Origin: Corynebacterium stationis
GTDB lineage: Bacteria > Actinomycetota > Actinomycetes > Mycobacteriales > Mycobacteriaceae
Length of the DNA: 64,000 nucleotides
Reading direction: 5' to 3'
NCBI RefSeq assembly: GCF_001941345.1
Contig: NZ_CP009251.1
Coordinates: forward strand, 2,356,001 to 2,420,000
Position numbers and translations under genes: made by a program. This document shows, piece after piece, positions 54,895-63,991 of this stretch (the first letter of the stretch is position 1; the number at the start of each line of letters is the position of its first letter). Below the pieces are notes generated by a model. It worked only from the letters and a program-made list of their open reading frames with translations. It had not been told where the DNA came from and searched no databases.

Positions 54895-55482
54895 TTAATC
54901 CTCGTCGTCATCGAAGGAGAGATCATCTAGATCTGCGTCATCATCAATCGAGGTAGTAATCGAATTATCTTCAACCAAACCAGCAGCACGGTGACGAGCG
55001 ATGGTGGATTCAATCTCTTCCATCATGGTGTCAGCCTTTTTATCATCGACCGGCTGTGCCAGCGCCAACTCGCCGACCAGAATCTGACGAGCCTTTGCCA
55101 GCATGCGCTTTTCACCAGCAGACAGACCACGGTCTTGGTCACGGCGCCACAAGTCACGCACTACTTCTGCGACCTTGTTGATGTCACCGGACGCCAAGCG
55201 CTCCTGGTTCGCCTTGTAGCGACGGGACCAGTTGCCAGCTTCTTCAACATCAATCTCACGCAGAACAGAGAAGACCTTTTCCAGACCTTCCTTGCCTACG
55301 ACATCACGAACGCCGACCTGCTCAACATTTTTAGAGGGAACGCGCACCACAAGGTCAGACTGATTAATCTGCAACACGAGGTACTCCAGCATTTCCCCGC
55401 CCATTTCGCGGTGCTCAATTGCCTCAATCACCGCCGCACCGTGGTGGGGATAAACAACAACCTCGCCGACCTTGAACTCCAT
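54895..55482 (-). CDS. carD: CarD family transcription regulator
   Basis: CarD binds RNA polymerase beta and the promoter and stabilises the open complex. The 195-residue protein has an N-terminal RNA-polymerase-interaction domain ([22 protein letters not shown]) and a helical DNA-binding domain with [29 protein letters not shown], including the conserved Trp and basic residues, followed by an acidic Asp-rich tail ([16 protein letters not shown]). Mycobacterium CarD is shorter, about 162 residues, and lacks this tail; the acidic tail is an extension here. AAAGGAG precedes the ATG. It is first in the carD-ispD-ispF unit. Confidence 0.95.
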   Translation of the reverse strand: MEFKVGEVVVYPHHGAAVIEAIEHREMGGEMLEYLVLQINQSDLVVRVPSKNVEQVGVRDVVGKEGLEKVFSVLREIDVEEAGNWSRRYKANQERLASGDINKVAEVVRDLWRRDQDRGLSAGEKRMLAKARQILVGELALAQPVDDKKADTMMEEIESTIARHRAAGLVEDNSITTSIDDDADLDDLSFDDDED

Positions 55483-55969
55483 TGCAGCTCCTTTAAAATA
55501 AAATTCCGTTGCACCTGCACACGTTGCGCACCACGCTCTGCGGCTTTAACTACCAGCAGATTGCCGCTACCTTCTTGTACCCAACCACAAGCACGTCACG
55601 ACGCTGCTTGGCAGCTGGGCGGTATAACAAAATTGCGCTATAGATACACCTAGGACACACTTAGGCCGCTAATTCTACCACGCCCACCGACTGCACGACC
55701 GGTTAGGGCGGGCGATCATACTACCTACCGCCAACACGCAGGACGTCATCTTCGCCGCGTGCTTTAGTTTCCATATTTACGCCCCCTGGGCTGCCGCACA
55801 ATAAACGATGAGGGCTTACCGGAGATCACCCCCGAACTACCCCGCGAATGCCCCCTAAATTGCCACTGTGAGCATCTCGACAGGGCGGGAACTGGGTATT
55901 ATGTGGCAAAAGGGACTAAGCTAAGTCGTTGATAACCCCCGTGATCTCAATCGATGGAGGACGCTCGAC
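55483..55969. other. Divergent regulatory region before carD and the lipoprotein
   Basis: The 487-nt stretch contains no supported gene; the plus-strand open frame entering from within carD has no start signal. It should contain the carD promoter on the minus strand, with A/T-rich boxes near 55621-55660, and the lipoprotein promoter near 55895-55930, with a TATTAT box around 55898. A CCTAGG...TTAGG symmetric sequence at about 55649-55665 is weakly DtxR-like but not convincing. Confidence 0.4.
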
Positions 55970-56539
55970 GTGATGTCCCTGAAGTCTGTTACCCGCAAGG
56001 GTGCCACCATTTCCGCCACTGCTATTGCCGCGCTGGCACTGGCATCTTGCTCTGCAGGCCAGATTACCCAAACCTCTAGCCAGGTAGCAGCAGTTGATGG
56101 CGGCGATGCTGAAAGCGCAGACGGCAACATTGCTGTCCGCGACGTTGCTATCCAGGTAGAGCCAGATACCAACGAAGCGTCTCTGAAGTTCACCGCTCTC
56201 AACCAGGCCTACACCGACGAGCAGATCACCTTAGAGTCCATCTCCGTTGACGGCCAGGAGGTTTCCCTGCCAGGCCTTGAGCCAATTGGCCGCACCGATA
56301 CCATCGTTGGCAACTCCCAGGACTGGCTTGATGCACAGCCACAGGCTGACAACGACCGCATCCAGTACGTTGCAACCGAGCTTGACAACGAAGACTACGG
56401 CATCGGCGGCTACCGTGCAGTAACTTTCACCTTCTCCAATGGTGACATTGAGGTCAACGCAGCTATTACCGCACCGCAGATGCACGCTGGCGAGAACGAC
56501 CGCGACGTCTCCAGCACCGAAGGCTACAAAGCTAACTAA
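55970..56539 (+). CDS. lpqE: LpqE-like lipoprotein (copper/zinc chaperone fold)
   Basis: The 189-residue secreted lipoprotein has a lipobox SCSAG after LALASC (cysteine near residue 27) and a mature domain in the LpqE style: NIAVRDVAIQVEPDTNEASLKFTALNQ, LPGLEPIGRTDTIVGNS and AVTFTFSNGDIEVNAAITAPQMHAGE. The motif MH near the end and the family link (copper-chaperone-like DR1885 fold) suggest possible metal binding; role unknown. GTG 55970 is 9 nt from GGAGG and ATG 55973 is 12 nt, so either may be used. Position between carD and radA matches mycobacterial lpqE. Confidence 0.82.
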   Translation: MMSLKSVTRKGATISATAIAALALASCSAGQITQTSSQVAAVDGGDAESADGNIAVRDVAIQVEPDTNEASLKFTALNQAYTDEQITLESISVDGQEVSLPGLEPIGRTDTIVGNSQDWLDAQPQADNDRIQYVATELDNEDYGIGGYRAVTFTFSNGDIEVNAAITAPQMHAGENDRDVSSTEGYKAN

Positions 56540-56562
56540 GCCCGCTTAGAACCAGCACCTTC

Positions 56563-56606
56563 AGCGCCCTGCGCGCGTGTGGATTACCCCACGCACGCAG
56601 GGCGCT
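56563..56606 (+). terminator. Terminator of the lipoprotein gene
   Basis: AGCGCCCTGCG (56563-56573) pairs with CGCAGGGCGCT (56596-56606); the inner CGCGTG/CCACGC segment extends the stem. TTTCTGCATTTT follows. It lies 23 nt after the lipoprotein stop. Confidence 0.88.
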
Positions 56607-56811
56607 TTCTGCATTTTACCCACCCTAAAGGGGGTAAGTAACATACAGGCTACGTTCGAACTCCTTCAAGCGCATTCACCGAGAAAGTCTAGACAATCAG
56701 CGCAGCTTGGTGACATAAACCACATTACTTAGTTTGCGCTATTAATCACTATAGTTTCGATTTTATAGCTTTGCGCTGCGCAAATGCAGCTTGGAGAGCG
56801 TAGGAAAACCT

Positions 56812-56830
56812 TATACTTAGGCTACCTTTA
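56812..56830 (+). promoter_or_regulatory. Promoter with DtxR-like sequence before the 46-residue ORF
   Basis: TATACT (56812-56817) is a good -10 and is followed by TTAGGCTACCTTTA. The 19 bases match the DtxR consensus at 12 positions, mainly TTAGGCTA. If DtxR binds, iron would repress the short unit. The match is partial, and the promoter lacks a clear -35. Confidence 0.4.
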
Positions 56831-56851
56831 CCCCTTTCGAAAGGAACCACC

Positions 56852-56992
56852 ATGTTAGGCGCAGCTTTAAGTCTTGCATCATCCGTAGCGTTTATTTGGG
56901 GCATCTTGGAAGTCTTCACCGAGTTCCAGCGTGCACCAGGCGCAGGCGTCCCAGCAGCAGTTCGCCGCGCAGCAGCCCGCTACGGTTTCTAG
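56852..56992 (+). CDS. Small hydrophobic peptide, 46 residues
   Basis: MLGAALSLASSVAFIWGILE starts a 46-residue peptide with a hydrophobic helix (3-21) and a basic C-terminal tail with RAPGAGVPAAVRRAAARYGF. AAAGGAACC lies 5 nt before the ATG. A TATACT promoter 28 nt upstream of the start and a T-rich terminator at 57025-57069 delimit a transcript of about 245 nt. It may be a membrane peptide; alternatively the RNA itself may be functional. No family is recognised. Codon use is ordinary. Confidence 0.6.
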   Translation: MLGAALSLASSVAFIWGILEVFTEFQRAPGAGVPAAVRRAAARYGF

Positions 56993-57024
56993 TACCCTCC
57001 AACCCTCAATTCGTCCTACTTCTA

Positions 57025-57069
57025 AAACCGGCGCCACGAATCATCCTTTGTTTCGGGCGTCGGTTTTTC
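57025..57069 (+). terminator. Terminator of the small-peptide unit
   Basis: AAACCGGCGCC (57025-57035) pairs with GGCGTCGGTTT (57056-57066) with one mismatch and is followed by TTCT, 32 nt after the peptide stop. Confidence 0.75.
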
Positions 57070-57135
57070 TTGCACCACAATTGCTAGCTTCCTGGTGAGA
57101 TGCAGTGTCTGGCTGGTCTACTAGAGTATGAAGAC

Positions 57136-58527
57136 ATGGCTAAAAAGCAACGTCCCATCCACACCTGTTCTGAATGTGGATATGTCTCCCCCAAGTGGCT
57201 GGGGCGCTGCCCCGAATGTGGGTCTTGGGGCACCCTGCAAGAATCGATGCCCGCTACAGCAAGCGCGAATGTCGCAGCCGCTGCAATTACGGGGCAAGTA
57301 TCCAAAGGCCTAACTCCTTCGTCCCCGGCGCAGCCTATATCCAAAGTAGCCAGCACCACCACCAAGGCTTTGAAGACTGGAATTGGGGAGCTGGATCGTG
57401 TTTTAGGCGATGGCATTATTCCCGGCTCAGTTGTCCTGATGGCCGGCGAACCTGGCGTGGGTAAATCCACGCTATTGCTTGAGGTAGCAGCACGCTGGAC
57501 CCAAGCCGATAAGGACCCACGCACCGCCCTTTATGTCACCGCAGAGGAGTCTGTTGGCCAAGTCCGCACCCGCGCTGAACGCACGAATGCTTTGCATGAC
57601 ACTTTGTATCTAGCAGCAGAGTCTAACCTCGACGTTGTTTTCGGGCATGTAGAACAGCTAAAGCCTTCGCTGATTATCGTGGACTCCGTCCAAACCATGC
57701 ACGCCTCCGGGGTCGAAGGTGTTGCCGGCGGTGTAGCCCAATCCCGCGCGGTTACCGCCGCCCTTACTACCTTGGCCAAGACCACGAATATTCCCATCTT
57801 GCTGGTTGGGCACGTCACCAAAGACGGCAATGTCGCGGGTCCCCGCGTGCTCGAGCACTTAGTCGATGTGGTCTTAAACTTTGAAGGCGATAGGCAATCC
57901 AGCCTGCGAATGCTACGCGGGATTAAGAACCGCTTTGGTGCTACCGATGAAGTGGGCTGCTTTGAACAAACCGCCGGTGGTATCCGCGAGGTACCGGATC
58001 CGTCGGGACTTTTCCTCTCCCACCGCGGCACTACCCCGGATGGTTCTGCTGTTACCGTCGCGATGGACGGTGTGCGCCCTATGCTCGCCGAGGTGCAGTC
58101 TTTGACAGTTGACCCAGTAGGCAAGAACCCACGGCGCGTGGTCACTGGTTTGGATAATAACCGCGTTCCTATGGTGCTAGCCGTTTTGCAGGCGCGCGCT
58201 AATGAGCGCACCAATGACAAAGATGCCTACGTGGCAACCGTTGGCGGAATGAAAATTACAGAAACCGCCACAGATTTAGCGGTTGCTTTAGCGACGTGGT
58301 CTTCGCTGCACGAGCGTCCGTTGCCTTCTAAAACCGTGGTTATTGGTGAGGTGGGCCTGGCTGGTGAATTACGCCGCGTGCCAAACATTGACCGTCGTTT
58401 AAGCGAGGCGGCACGTTTGGGATATACCCAGGCTATTGTTCCGGCGGGTGCAAAATCTGAAGTACATGGTATGAATATCGCCTATGCTTCAACGCTCGGA
58501 CAGGCGATAGCCATCATCAACGGCTAG
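57136..58527 (+). CDS. radA: DNA repair protein RadA
   Basis: RadA is a RecA-like ATPase that helps process recombination intermediates. The 463-residue protein has a C4 zinc finger CSECGYVSPKWLGRCPECG (10-28), Walker A GEPGVGKSTLLLE (about 103-115), the KNRFG motif (about 267-271) typical of RadA, and a Lon-like C-terminal domain ending in SEAARLGYTQAIVP. ATG 57136 is 8 nt after TAGAGT (57122-57127), suggesting a leaderless transcript. It follows the small-peptide unit and its terminator, and it has the next gene convergent. Confidence 0.96.
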   Translation: MAKKQRPIHTCSECGYVSPKWLGRCPECGSWGTLQESMPATASANVAAAAITGQVSKGLTPSSPAQPISKVASTTTKALKTGIGELDRVLGDGIIPGSVVLMAGEPGVGKSTLLLEVAARWTQADKDPRTALYVTAEESVGQVRTRAERTNALHDTLYLAAESNLDVVFGHVEQLKPSLIIVDSVQTMHASGVEGVAGGVAQSRAVTAALTTLAKTTNIPILLVGHVTKDGNVAGPRVLEHLVDVVLNFEGDRQSSLRMLRGIKNRFGATDEVGCFEQTAGGIREVPDPSGLFLSHRGTTPDGSAVTVAMDGVRPMLAEVQSLTVDPVGKNPRRVVTGLDNNRVPMVLAVLQARANERTNDKDAYVATVGGMKITETATDLAVALATWSSLHERPLPSKTVVIGEVGLAGELRRVPNIDRRLSEAARLGYTQAIVPAGAKSEVHGMNIAYASTLGQAIAIING

Positions 58528-58540
58528 ACCAGCCGGGAGG

Positions 58541-59278
58541 CTAAGCCAGGTTGAAGGTATAAGGCTCCGAAGCATTATCACCAATGACGGTGTGCAGGAA
58601 GTATGCGCCAGGATCTACAGCTGGGCGCTCGCTGCATTCACCGTCGCGGTCGGAAGCAAGGCGTGACCAGACAGCATCGAAGCTGCGCTCTTCACCAGCT
58701 GGGAAGTTGTACTCGCCGCGCTGCACGGAGTCGTAGCAATCGGTATCCGCCCACATGCGGCGGTTGTCAGAAATGCGGTAGACCTCGAAGCGCAGGCTTT
58801 CCTCGTCTAGGTTGATTTTGCAATCAGCGCCCGTGGGGTTGATGACGGTCATGCCAAAGTTAGGCTGGACCCCATTGGGATACGTGGTCGCATCTGAGGA
58901 AGCGCGGATGATGAGGTCTGAGAGTTCACAGGTGTCTTTATCAGCCAACGCTGGGTCAACACTGGCGCTTGGCTCTGAGGACTTCTCCGCGTCGTCCTTT
59001 TCCTCGCGCTTAGAGTTTTCCGTAGTCGACGGTGATTCCGATTCAGATTCCATCTCTTGGGAGGATTCGGAGCTAGCACCTTCGTCTTCCGGTTTCGCAG
59101 GTGCAGACGCAGGGGTGGATTCGGGAGCGGCTTGTTCATCGTCGCTGTTTCCGCCGAAGGCACTAAAAGCAATCAGCAGACCAACTACCACGACCAGGAT
59201 CACAACAAACGCCGCGATGCGACGTCGCATGTAAATCTCGCGCGGCAGCTTATTGGAGGGCTGGTTAGGGTTAGACAC
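58541..59278 (-). CDS. Membrane-anchored protein with acidic Ser/Glu linker
   Basis: The 245-residue protein has a short cytosolic basic segment (IYMRRR), a single membrane span (about 20-42, AAFVVILVVVVGLLIAFSAF), a long low-complexity linker rich in Ser, Glu, Ala and Pro (about 48-115), and an extracytoplasmic domain (about 118-245) with DTCELSDLIIRASS, MTVINPTGADCKINLDEESL and NFPAGEERSFDAVWSRL. Two Cys pairs could form disulfides. It lies on the minus strand after radA, a place where C. glutamicum has a secreted protein. I do not recognise the domain; a ligand-binding fold is possible. Confidence 0.78.
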   Translation of the reverse strand: MSNPNQPSNKLPREIYMRRRIAAFVVILVVVVGLLIAFSAFGGNSDDEQAAPESTPASAPAKPEDEGASSESSQEMESESESPSTTENSKREEKDDAEKSSEPSASVDPALADKDTCELSDLIIRASSDATTYPNGVQPNFGMTVINPTGADCKINLDEESLRFEVYRISDNRRMWADTDCYDSVQRGEYNFPAGEERSFDAVWSRLASDRDGECSERPAVDPGAYFLHTVIGDNASEPYTFNLA

Positions 59279-59339
59279 ACCCTCATATTATGCGGTTTTG
59301 CCACATACAGACACCATGCGGATGGGCGTGTCATAAAAG

Positions 59340-59382
59340 CTCCCTTCCCACGACCGCAACGCGACGGTTAGGAAAGGGAGCA
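59340..59382 (-). terminator. Terminator of the carbonic anhydrase gene
   Basis: GCTCCCTTCC (59340-59349) pairs with GGAAAGGGAGC (59372-59382), a 10-bp stem with one bulge. It begins 24 nt past the carbonic anhydrase stop on the minus strand and precedes the next minus-strand gene. Confidence 0.75.
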
Positions 59383-59405
59383 CGAGAATTTCGTGCAGGT
59401 TGCGG

Positions 59406-60041
59406 TTAAACCACACCGTGCAGGACGACTGGTTCAATACGGCTTTCATCCAGCAAGTAACGCGTGCCTACTACGCCTAGTTCGCCTTGAATAATGCGCT
59501 GGTTCAAATCAGGCATGCGCGCAAGAATCTGACGCACGGTGTCAATGACGTTCTGGCGCTCATAGTCTGCATGGTCGCGCTTGCCTTCTTTTTGTGCGCG
59601 CAGGGTGGACATCGCAACCTTTTCAATGATGCTGCGCTGGAAGCCAGATGGAATCTGCATGTCGCCATCTACGAATTGCGCGGTCGCACCGATGGCTCCA
59701 CAAGACTGGTGGCCCATGACGACAATCAAGTTGCAGCCAAGGTTTTCCAGAGCGTAGTCCAAAGAGCCTAAGACCGTGTTGTCCACGATGTGGCCAGCGG
59801 TACGAATAACAAAGGCATCGCCCAAGCCCATGTCGAAGACCAGCTCCACTGGCACGCGAGAATCTGAGCAAGACAGCACGACGACTTTGGGGTCTTGGCC
59901 AGTGACCAAGGAAACTCGTCGCGTCTGGTCAATATTGGGGTGTTCGGCGCGTTCTTCTACAAAGCGCTGGTTGCCCTCTTTCAAAGAGTTCCAAACGTTC
60001 TGCGGGGTCATGTTAGTTGTATGTTCCGTCACAGGAAACAA
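59406..60041 (-). CDS. bca: Beta-class carbonic anhydrase
   Basis: The enzyme interconverts CO2 and bicarbonate, needed for carboxylations at ambient CO2. The 211-residue protein has zinc ligands Cys58, Asp60 or Asp/Arg pair in CSDSRVP (58-64), and His111 and Cys114 in GHQSCGAIG; the family pattern is complete. The TTG at 60041 has AGGAG 5 nt upstream, and GTG 60032 or ATG 60011 are alternatives; similarity begins near MTPQNVWNSL. It is divergent from mutY, and the two starts are 26 nt apart. C. glutamicum carries bca at the same place as recalled. Confidence 0.92.
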   Translation of the reverse strand: MFPVTEHTTNMTPQNVWNSLKEGNQRFVEERAEHPNIDQTRRVSLVTGQDPKVVVLSCSDSRVPVELVFDMGLGDAFVIRTAGHIVDNTVLGSLDYALENLGCNLIVVMGHQSCGAIGATAQFVDGDMQIPSGFQRSIIEKVAMSTLRAQKEGKRDHADYERQNVIDTVRQILARMPDLNQRIIQGELGVVGTRYLLDESRIEPVVLHGVV

Positions 60042-60067
60042 CTTTACTCCTACCTAGTACAATATCC

Positions 60068-60937
60068 ATGATCATGATTGATACTACTGCGCTACTTACC
60101 TGGTTTGACCTCCACGAACGCCCTCTCCCGTGGCGGAAGAAAAACACCTCAGCCTGGGGGATTTTGATCAGTGAGGTCATGAGCCAACAGACACCTGTGG
60201 CGCGCGTGGCACCACAGTGGCAAGAATGGATTAAGCGGTGGCCCACGCCAACTGATTTCGCGAACGCCAGCAAAGCCGAGGTTCTTCGCGCGTGGGGCAA
60301 GCTGGGCTATCCGCGCCGTGCCTTGCGCTTGCATGAGTGCGCACAGGCAATCGTCGACAAGCATGGCGGCGAGGTGCCCGATAATGTCGATGAGCTCCTT
60401 GCGCTGCCTGGTATCGGCGCCTATACCGCGCGTGCGGTGGCATGCTTTCATTTCGGGCAGAATGTTCCCGTCGTTGATACCAATGTCCGGCGGGTGTATG
60501 GCCGCGCGGTAACCGGGCAATTTTTGCAGCCGCAGCCATCGACCAAAGAACTTGCCCAAGTCGCCGAAGTCACCACAGGTCCGCGGTGTTCGGCCGCATT
60601 GATGGAACTGGGGGCATTGGTGTGCACGGCGAAAAGCCCGAAGTGCGCAGAGTGCCCAATTGCGCACAGTTGTCAGTGGCAGCAACTCGGGTGCCCGCAG
60701 CCGAGTGAAGAAGAACTAGCTAAGGCGAAAAAGCGCGTGCAGAAATTCACCGGCACCGACCGCCAAGTCCGCGGGCTACTCATGGATGTGCTGCGCGCCG
60801 CGGATGCCCCAGTGGAGAAATCACAGCTGGATGTGGTGTGGCCAGATGCAGCACAACGTGCCCGTGCGCTATTTTCGCTTATCGATGACGGCCTCGCTGT
60901 CCAAACCCCCACCGGCACCTTCCACCTCCCGCGTTAA
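60068..60937 (+). CDS. mutY: A/G-specific adenine glycosylase
   Basis: MutY removes adenine mispaired with 8-oxoguanine. The 289-residue protein has the substrate-binding SEVMSQQTPVARV with the catalytic Glu (about 38), the helix-hairpin-helix LPGIGAYTARAV (about 112-123), the catalytic Asp in VVDTNVRRVYGR, and the 4Fe-4S cluster C-x6-C-x2-C-x5-C as CTAKSPKCAECPIAHSC. It is shorter than E. coli MutY, lacking most of the NUDIX-like C-terminal domain, as in other actinobacteria. TACAAT (60058-60063) lies just upstream, and ATG 60068 or ATG 60074 begins the protein. It is divergent from bca. Confidence 0.93.
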   Translation: MIMIDTTALLTWFDLHERPLPWRKKNTSAWGILISEVMSQQTPVARVAPQWQEWIKRWPTPTDFANASKAEVLRAWGKLGYPRRALRLHECAQAIVDKHGGEVPDNVDELLALPGIGAYTARAVACFHFGQNVPVVDTNVRRVYGRAVTGQFLQPQPSTKELAQVAEVTTGPRCSAALMELGALVCTAKSPKCAECPIAHSCQWQQLGCPQPSEEELAKAKKRVQKFTGTDRQVRGLLMDVLRAADAPVEKSQLDVVWPDAAQRARALFSLIDDGLAVQTPTGTFHLPR

Positions 60938-60985
60938 AAGCCACTTGTCGAAGTAAATCCCAAGTAAGCGAAGCGAGCGAGGGGC

Positions 60986-61156
60986 TTACTTCCACCGGCC
61001 GCGGTAGTTAAGCCCACCGGGGAGATTGACCCAAAAGCCCCCGCGAGAGTTGAGTGTTACCGGACCAATCTTGGTCGAGGTGGATGCTCCAGAACCAGAG
61101 AGGTTGAGCCAGGAGTTCTTGCCAATCTTCTTACGCTTGCGAAAATTTAGTCCCAT
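60986..61156 (-). CDS. DUF4236 small protein
   Basis: The 56-residue protein reads MGLNFRKRKKIGKNSWLNLS, then TKIGPVTLNSRGGFWVNLPG and GLNYRGRWK. The basic start followed by SGSGASTSTKIG and LNSRGG is the DUF4236 pattern, a domain of unknown function seen alone or at the N-terminus of larger proteins. TAGAGT (61164-61169) ends 7 nt before the ATG, so a leaderless transcript is likely. Its stop codon lies in an 8-bp inverted repeat AAGTAAGC/GCTTACTT that may terminate it and mutY. It lies between mutY and clpC. Confidence 0.8.
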   Translation of the reverse strand: MGLNFRKRKKIGKNSWLNLSGSGASTSTKIGPVTLNSRGGFWVNLPGGLNYRGRWK

Positions 61157-61196
61157 ATAGAAAACTCTAGCGCAGTAAAAGCACTTCAGTCACGAA

Positions 61197-61238
61197 AAAG
61201 TCGCCGTCCCAGGTTATTTTCTGGAAACGGCGACTTTC
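61197..61238 (-). terminator. Terminator of clpC
   Basis: AAAGTCGCCGT (61197-61207) and ACGGCGACTTT (61227-61237) form an 11-bp perfect stem that ends in A/T on both sides. It lies 36 nt past the clpC stop on the minus strand. Confidence 0.88.
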
Positions 61239-61273
61239 TCGTTGGTACTTGGTCAATAATTTCTAACTATTGA

Positions 61274-63991
61274 CTACTGACCGGAAGGAGCACCTGCACC
61301 TGCTGGTGGCGGGTTGTTACCATCATCATTCGATGAGGAAACTGGCTCCTCTGGCAAGGTGTCCGGAACGATGGTGTCAACGCTTTCAGCATCTGCACCG
61401 TCATTGTCGCGGACCTCGGTGTCCTCCAAAGGCTCGTCGAAGGTGCCTTCTGGCAGTGGCTTCGGACGTGGGCTAAAGGTGAAGGTTGCCTTGGTGTTGT
61501 CCTTGGACTCGCCATCCCAGCCTTCGACATCGACGGAGATGATTTCGCCGGCGCCAATTTCGCCGTAGAGGATCTTCTCCGAGAGCTGGTCTTCAATCTC
61601 ACGCTGGATGGTACGACGCAGAGGACGTGCACCCAGTACTGGGTCGAAGCCGCGCTTTGCCAGCAGGTCCTTGGCCTTCTGGGTCAGCTCGATGCCCATG
61701 TCGCGCTCAGCCAGCTGAACCTCAACACGGCCGATGAGCAGCTCAACCATCTGGACAATCTCATCGCGAGTGAGCTGGTGGAAGACCACAATCTCATCAA
61801 TACGGTTTAAGAACTCTGGACGGAAGTGCTTCTTCAGCTCATCGTTGACCTTGTTCTTCATGCGGTCATACTGCGCATCCGAATCGGTCTCGTTCGAAGA
61901 GGTAAAGCCCAAGCCCACAGCCTTGGAGATGTCCTGGGTACCCAGGTTCGAGGTGAAAATCAGAACGGTGTTCTTAAAGTCCACGACGCGACCCTGACCG
62001 TCCGTCAGACGACCATCTTCCAGAACCTGCAGCAAGGTGTTGTAAATCTCCTTGTGAGCCTTCTCGATCTCGTCGAAAAGCACCACGGAGAATGGCTTGC
62101 GGCGAACCTTCTCGGTCAGCTGGCCACCTTCTTCGTAGCCAACGTATCCCGGAGGGGCACCGAAGAGACGCGACGCGGTGAAGCGATCATGGAACTCACC
62201 CATGTCAATCTGGATGAGGTCATCATCAGAGCCGAAGAGGAAGTTCGCCAAAGCCTTGGACAACTCCGTCTTACCAACACCGGATGGACCGGCGAAGATA
62301 AACGAACCGGAAGGACGACGTGGATCCTTCAGACCTGCACGGGTACGACGGATGGCGCGCGAGACAGCCTTGACTGCTTCGTTTTGGCCAATGATGCGCT
62401 TGTGCAGCTCGTCTTCCATGTTGAGCAGACGGGAAGATTCCTTCTCGGTCAGCTTCAGAACTGGGATACCAGTCCAGTGCGCAAGAACTTCTGCGATGTG
62501 GTCTTCGGTGATCTCTGCAATCTCTTCCAGGTCACCAGAACGCCACTGCTTTTCCTTGGTGGAACGCTCTTCGTGGAGCTTGCGCTCGGTATCGCGCAAG
62601 CCAGCTGCCTTCTCGAAGTCTTGCGCATCAATCGCAGCTTCTTTTTCCTTGCGAACCTCTGCGATGCGGTCATCGACGTCGCGGATGCTCTTTGGAGCAG
62701 TCATGCGCTTAATGCGCATGCGAGCGCCGGCCTCATCCAGCAAGTCGACTGCCTTATCTGGCAAGAAGCGGTCGTTGATGTAGCGATCGGACAGCGATGC
62801 CGCTGCCTTCAAAGCCTCATCGGTGTAGGAAACACGGTGGTGCGCCTCGTACTTATCGCGCAGGCCGCGCAGGATGGTGACGGTGTCTTCCATGGAAGGC
62901 TCGTCTACCTGTACCGGCTGGAAACGACGCTCCAACGCCGCATCCTTTTCAATGTGCTTGCGGTACTCATCCAAGGTGGTTGCACCAATGGTCTGCAGCT
63001 CACCACGAGCCAGCTTTGGCTTCAGCAAGGAAGCTGCGTCGATGGCACCTTCGGCTGCACCTGCACCAACAAGGGTGTGGATCTCGTCGATGAACAAGAT
63101 GATGTCCCCGCGCTGGTTAATCTCCTTGAGAACCTTCTTCAGGCGCTCTTCGAAGTCACCACGGTAACGGGAGCCTGCCACCAAAGACCCCAGGTCAAGC
63201 GAGTAAACCTGCTTGTCCTTCAAGGTCTCTGGAACCTTGCCATTAACAATATCGAGAGCAAGGCCTTCTACAACAGCGGTCTTACCAACGCCGGGCTCAC
63301 CGATAAGAACAGGGTTGTTCTTGGTACGGCGAGACAGCACCTGCATGATGCGCTCAATCTCAGACTCACGTCCAACGACTGGGTCCAGCTTGCCGTCCTT
63401 GGCAGCCTGGGTGAGGTTGCGGCCGAATTGATCTAATACCAGCGAGTTAGAACGCTCGCCTTGGTTACCTGGGCCCTGGCGGCCCGGGTTCTGGGCACCA
63501 GTGCCAGCACCTACTGGGCCAGAGCTTGCCTCTGGCTTATCGCCCTGATTGCCTTCATAGCCAGACAGCAGCTGAATAACCTGCTGACGCACGCGAGGCA
63601 GGTCAGCGCCCAGCTTGGTCAGGACCTGGGCTGCAACGCCCTCGCCTTCGCGGATAAGACCGAGCAGCAAGAACTCAGTACCGATGTACTTGTGTCCCAT
63701 CTGCAGCCCTTCGCGCAAGGAAAGCTCAAGAACCTTCTTTGCACGTGGAGTAAACGGAATGTGGCCGTTGTGCGGCTGGGTTCCGTGTCCAATAATTGCT
63801 TCTACCTCACCACGGACGTCCTCGAGAGAGATTCCCATGGACTCCAGTGCCTTGGCAGCAACACCCTCACCTTCTTGGATGAGGCCGAGCAAGATGTGCT
63901 CGGTACCAATGTAATTGTGGTTGAGCATCCGCGCTTCTTCTTGCGCCAAAACTATGACGCGACGAGCACGGTCCGTAAACCTCTCGAACAT
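61274..63991 (-). CDS. clpC: Clp protease ATP-binding subunit ClpC
   Basis: ClpC unfolds proteins and feeds them to ClpP1P2. The 905-residue chaperone has the N-terminal repeat domain ([20 protein letters not shown] and two helix repeats to about 145), a Gly/Gln-rich linker, AAA-1 with Walker A GEPGVGKT (about 233), a UVR-containing middle domain ([18 protein letters not shown]), AAA-2 with Walker A GPSGVGKT (about 567) and an acidic, Pro/Gly-rich tail. The tail ends [13 protein letters not shown] and GAPSGQ. ATG at 63991, 9 nt from the window end, agrees with the family; its promoter lies outside. Confidence 0.98.
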   Translation of the reverse strand: MFERFTDRARRVIVLAQEEARMLNHNYIGTEHILLGLIQEGEGVAAKALESMGISLEDVRGEVEAIIGHGTQPHNGHIPFTPRAKKVLELSLREGLQMGHKYIGTEFLLLGLIREGEGVAAQVLTKLGADLPRVRQQVIQLLSGYEGNQGDKPEASSGPVGAGTGAQNPGRQGPGNQGERSNSLVLDQFGRNLTQAAKDGKLDPVVGRESEIERIMQVLSRRTKNNPVLIGEPGVGKTAVVEGLALDIVNGKVPETLKDKQVYSLDLGSLVAGSRYRGDFEERLKKVLKEINQRGDIILFIDEIHTLVGAGAAEGAIDAASLLKPKLARGELQTIGATTLDEYRKHIEKDAALERRFQPVQVDEPSMEDTVTILRGLRDKYEAHHRVSYTDEALKAAASLSDRYINDRFLPDKAVDLLDEAGARMRIKRMTAPKSIRDVDDRIAEVRKEKEAAIDAQDFEKAAGLRDTERKLHEERSTKEKQWRSGDLEEIAEITEDHIAEVLAHWTGIPVLKLTEKESSRLLNMEDELHKRIIGQNEAVKAVSRAIRRTRAGLKDPRRPSGSFIFAGPSGVGKTELSKALANFLFGSDDDLIQIDMGEFHDRFTASRLFGAPPGYVGYEEGGQLTEKVRRKPFSVVLFDEIEKAHKEIYNTLLQVLEDGRLTDGQGRVVDFKNTVLIFTSNLGTQDISKAVGLGFTSSNETDSDAQYDRMKNKVNDELKKHFRPEFLNRIDEIVVFHQLTRDEIVQMVELLIGRVEVQLAERDMGIELTQKAKDLLAKRGFDPVLGARPLRRTIQREIEDQLSEKILYGEIGAGEIISVDVEGWDGESKDNTKATFTFSPRPKPLPEGTFDEPLEDTEVRDNDGADAESVDTIVPDTLPEEPVSSSNDDGNNPPPAGAGAPSGQ

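Noticed and set aside
61826..63436. A 536-codon open frame on the plus strand
   Set aside because: It is entirely antisense to clpC, with no ribosome-binding site and no recognisable sequence; it results from codon bias of the clpC gene.
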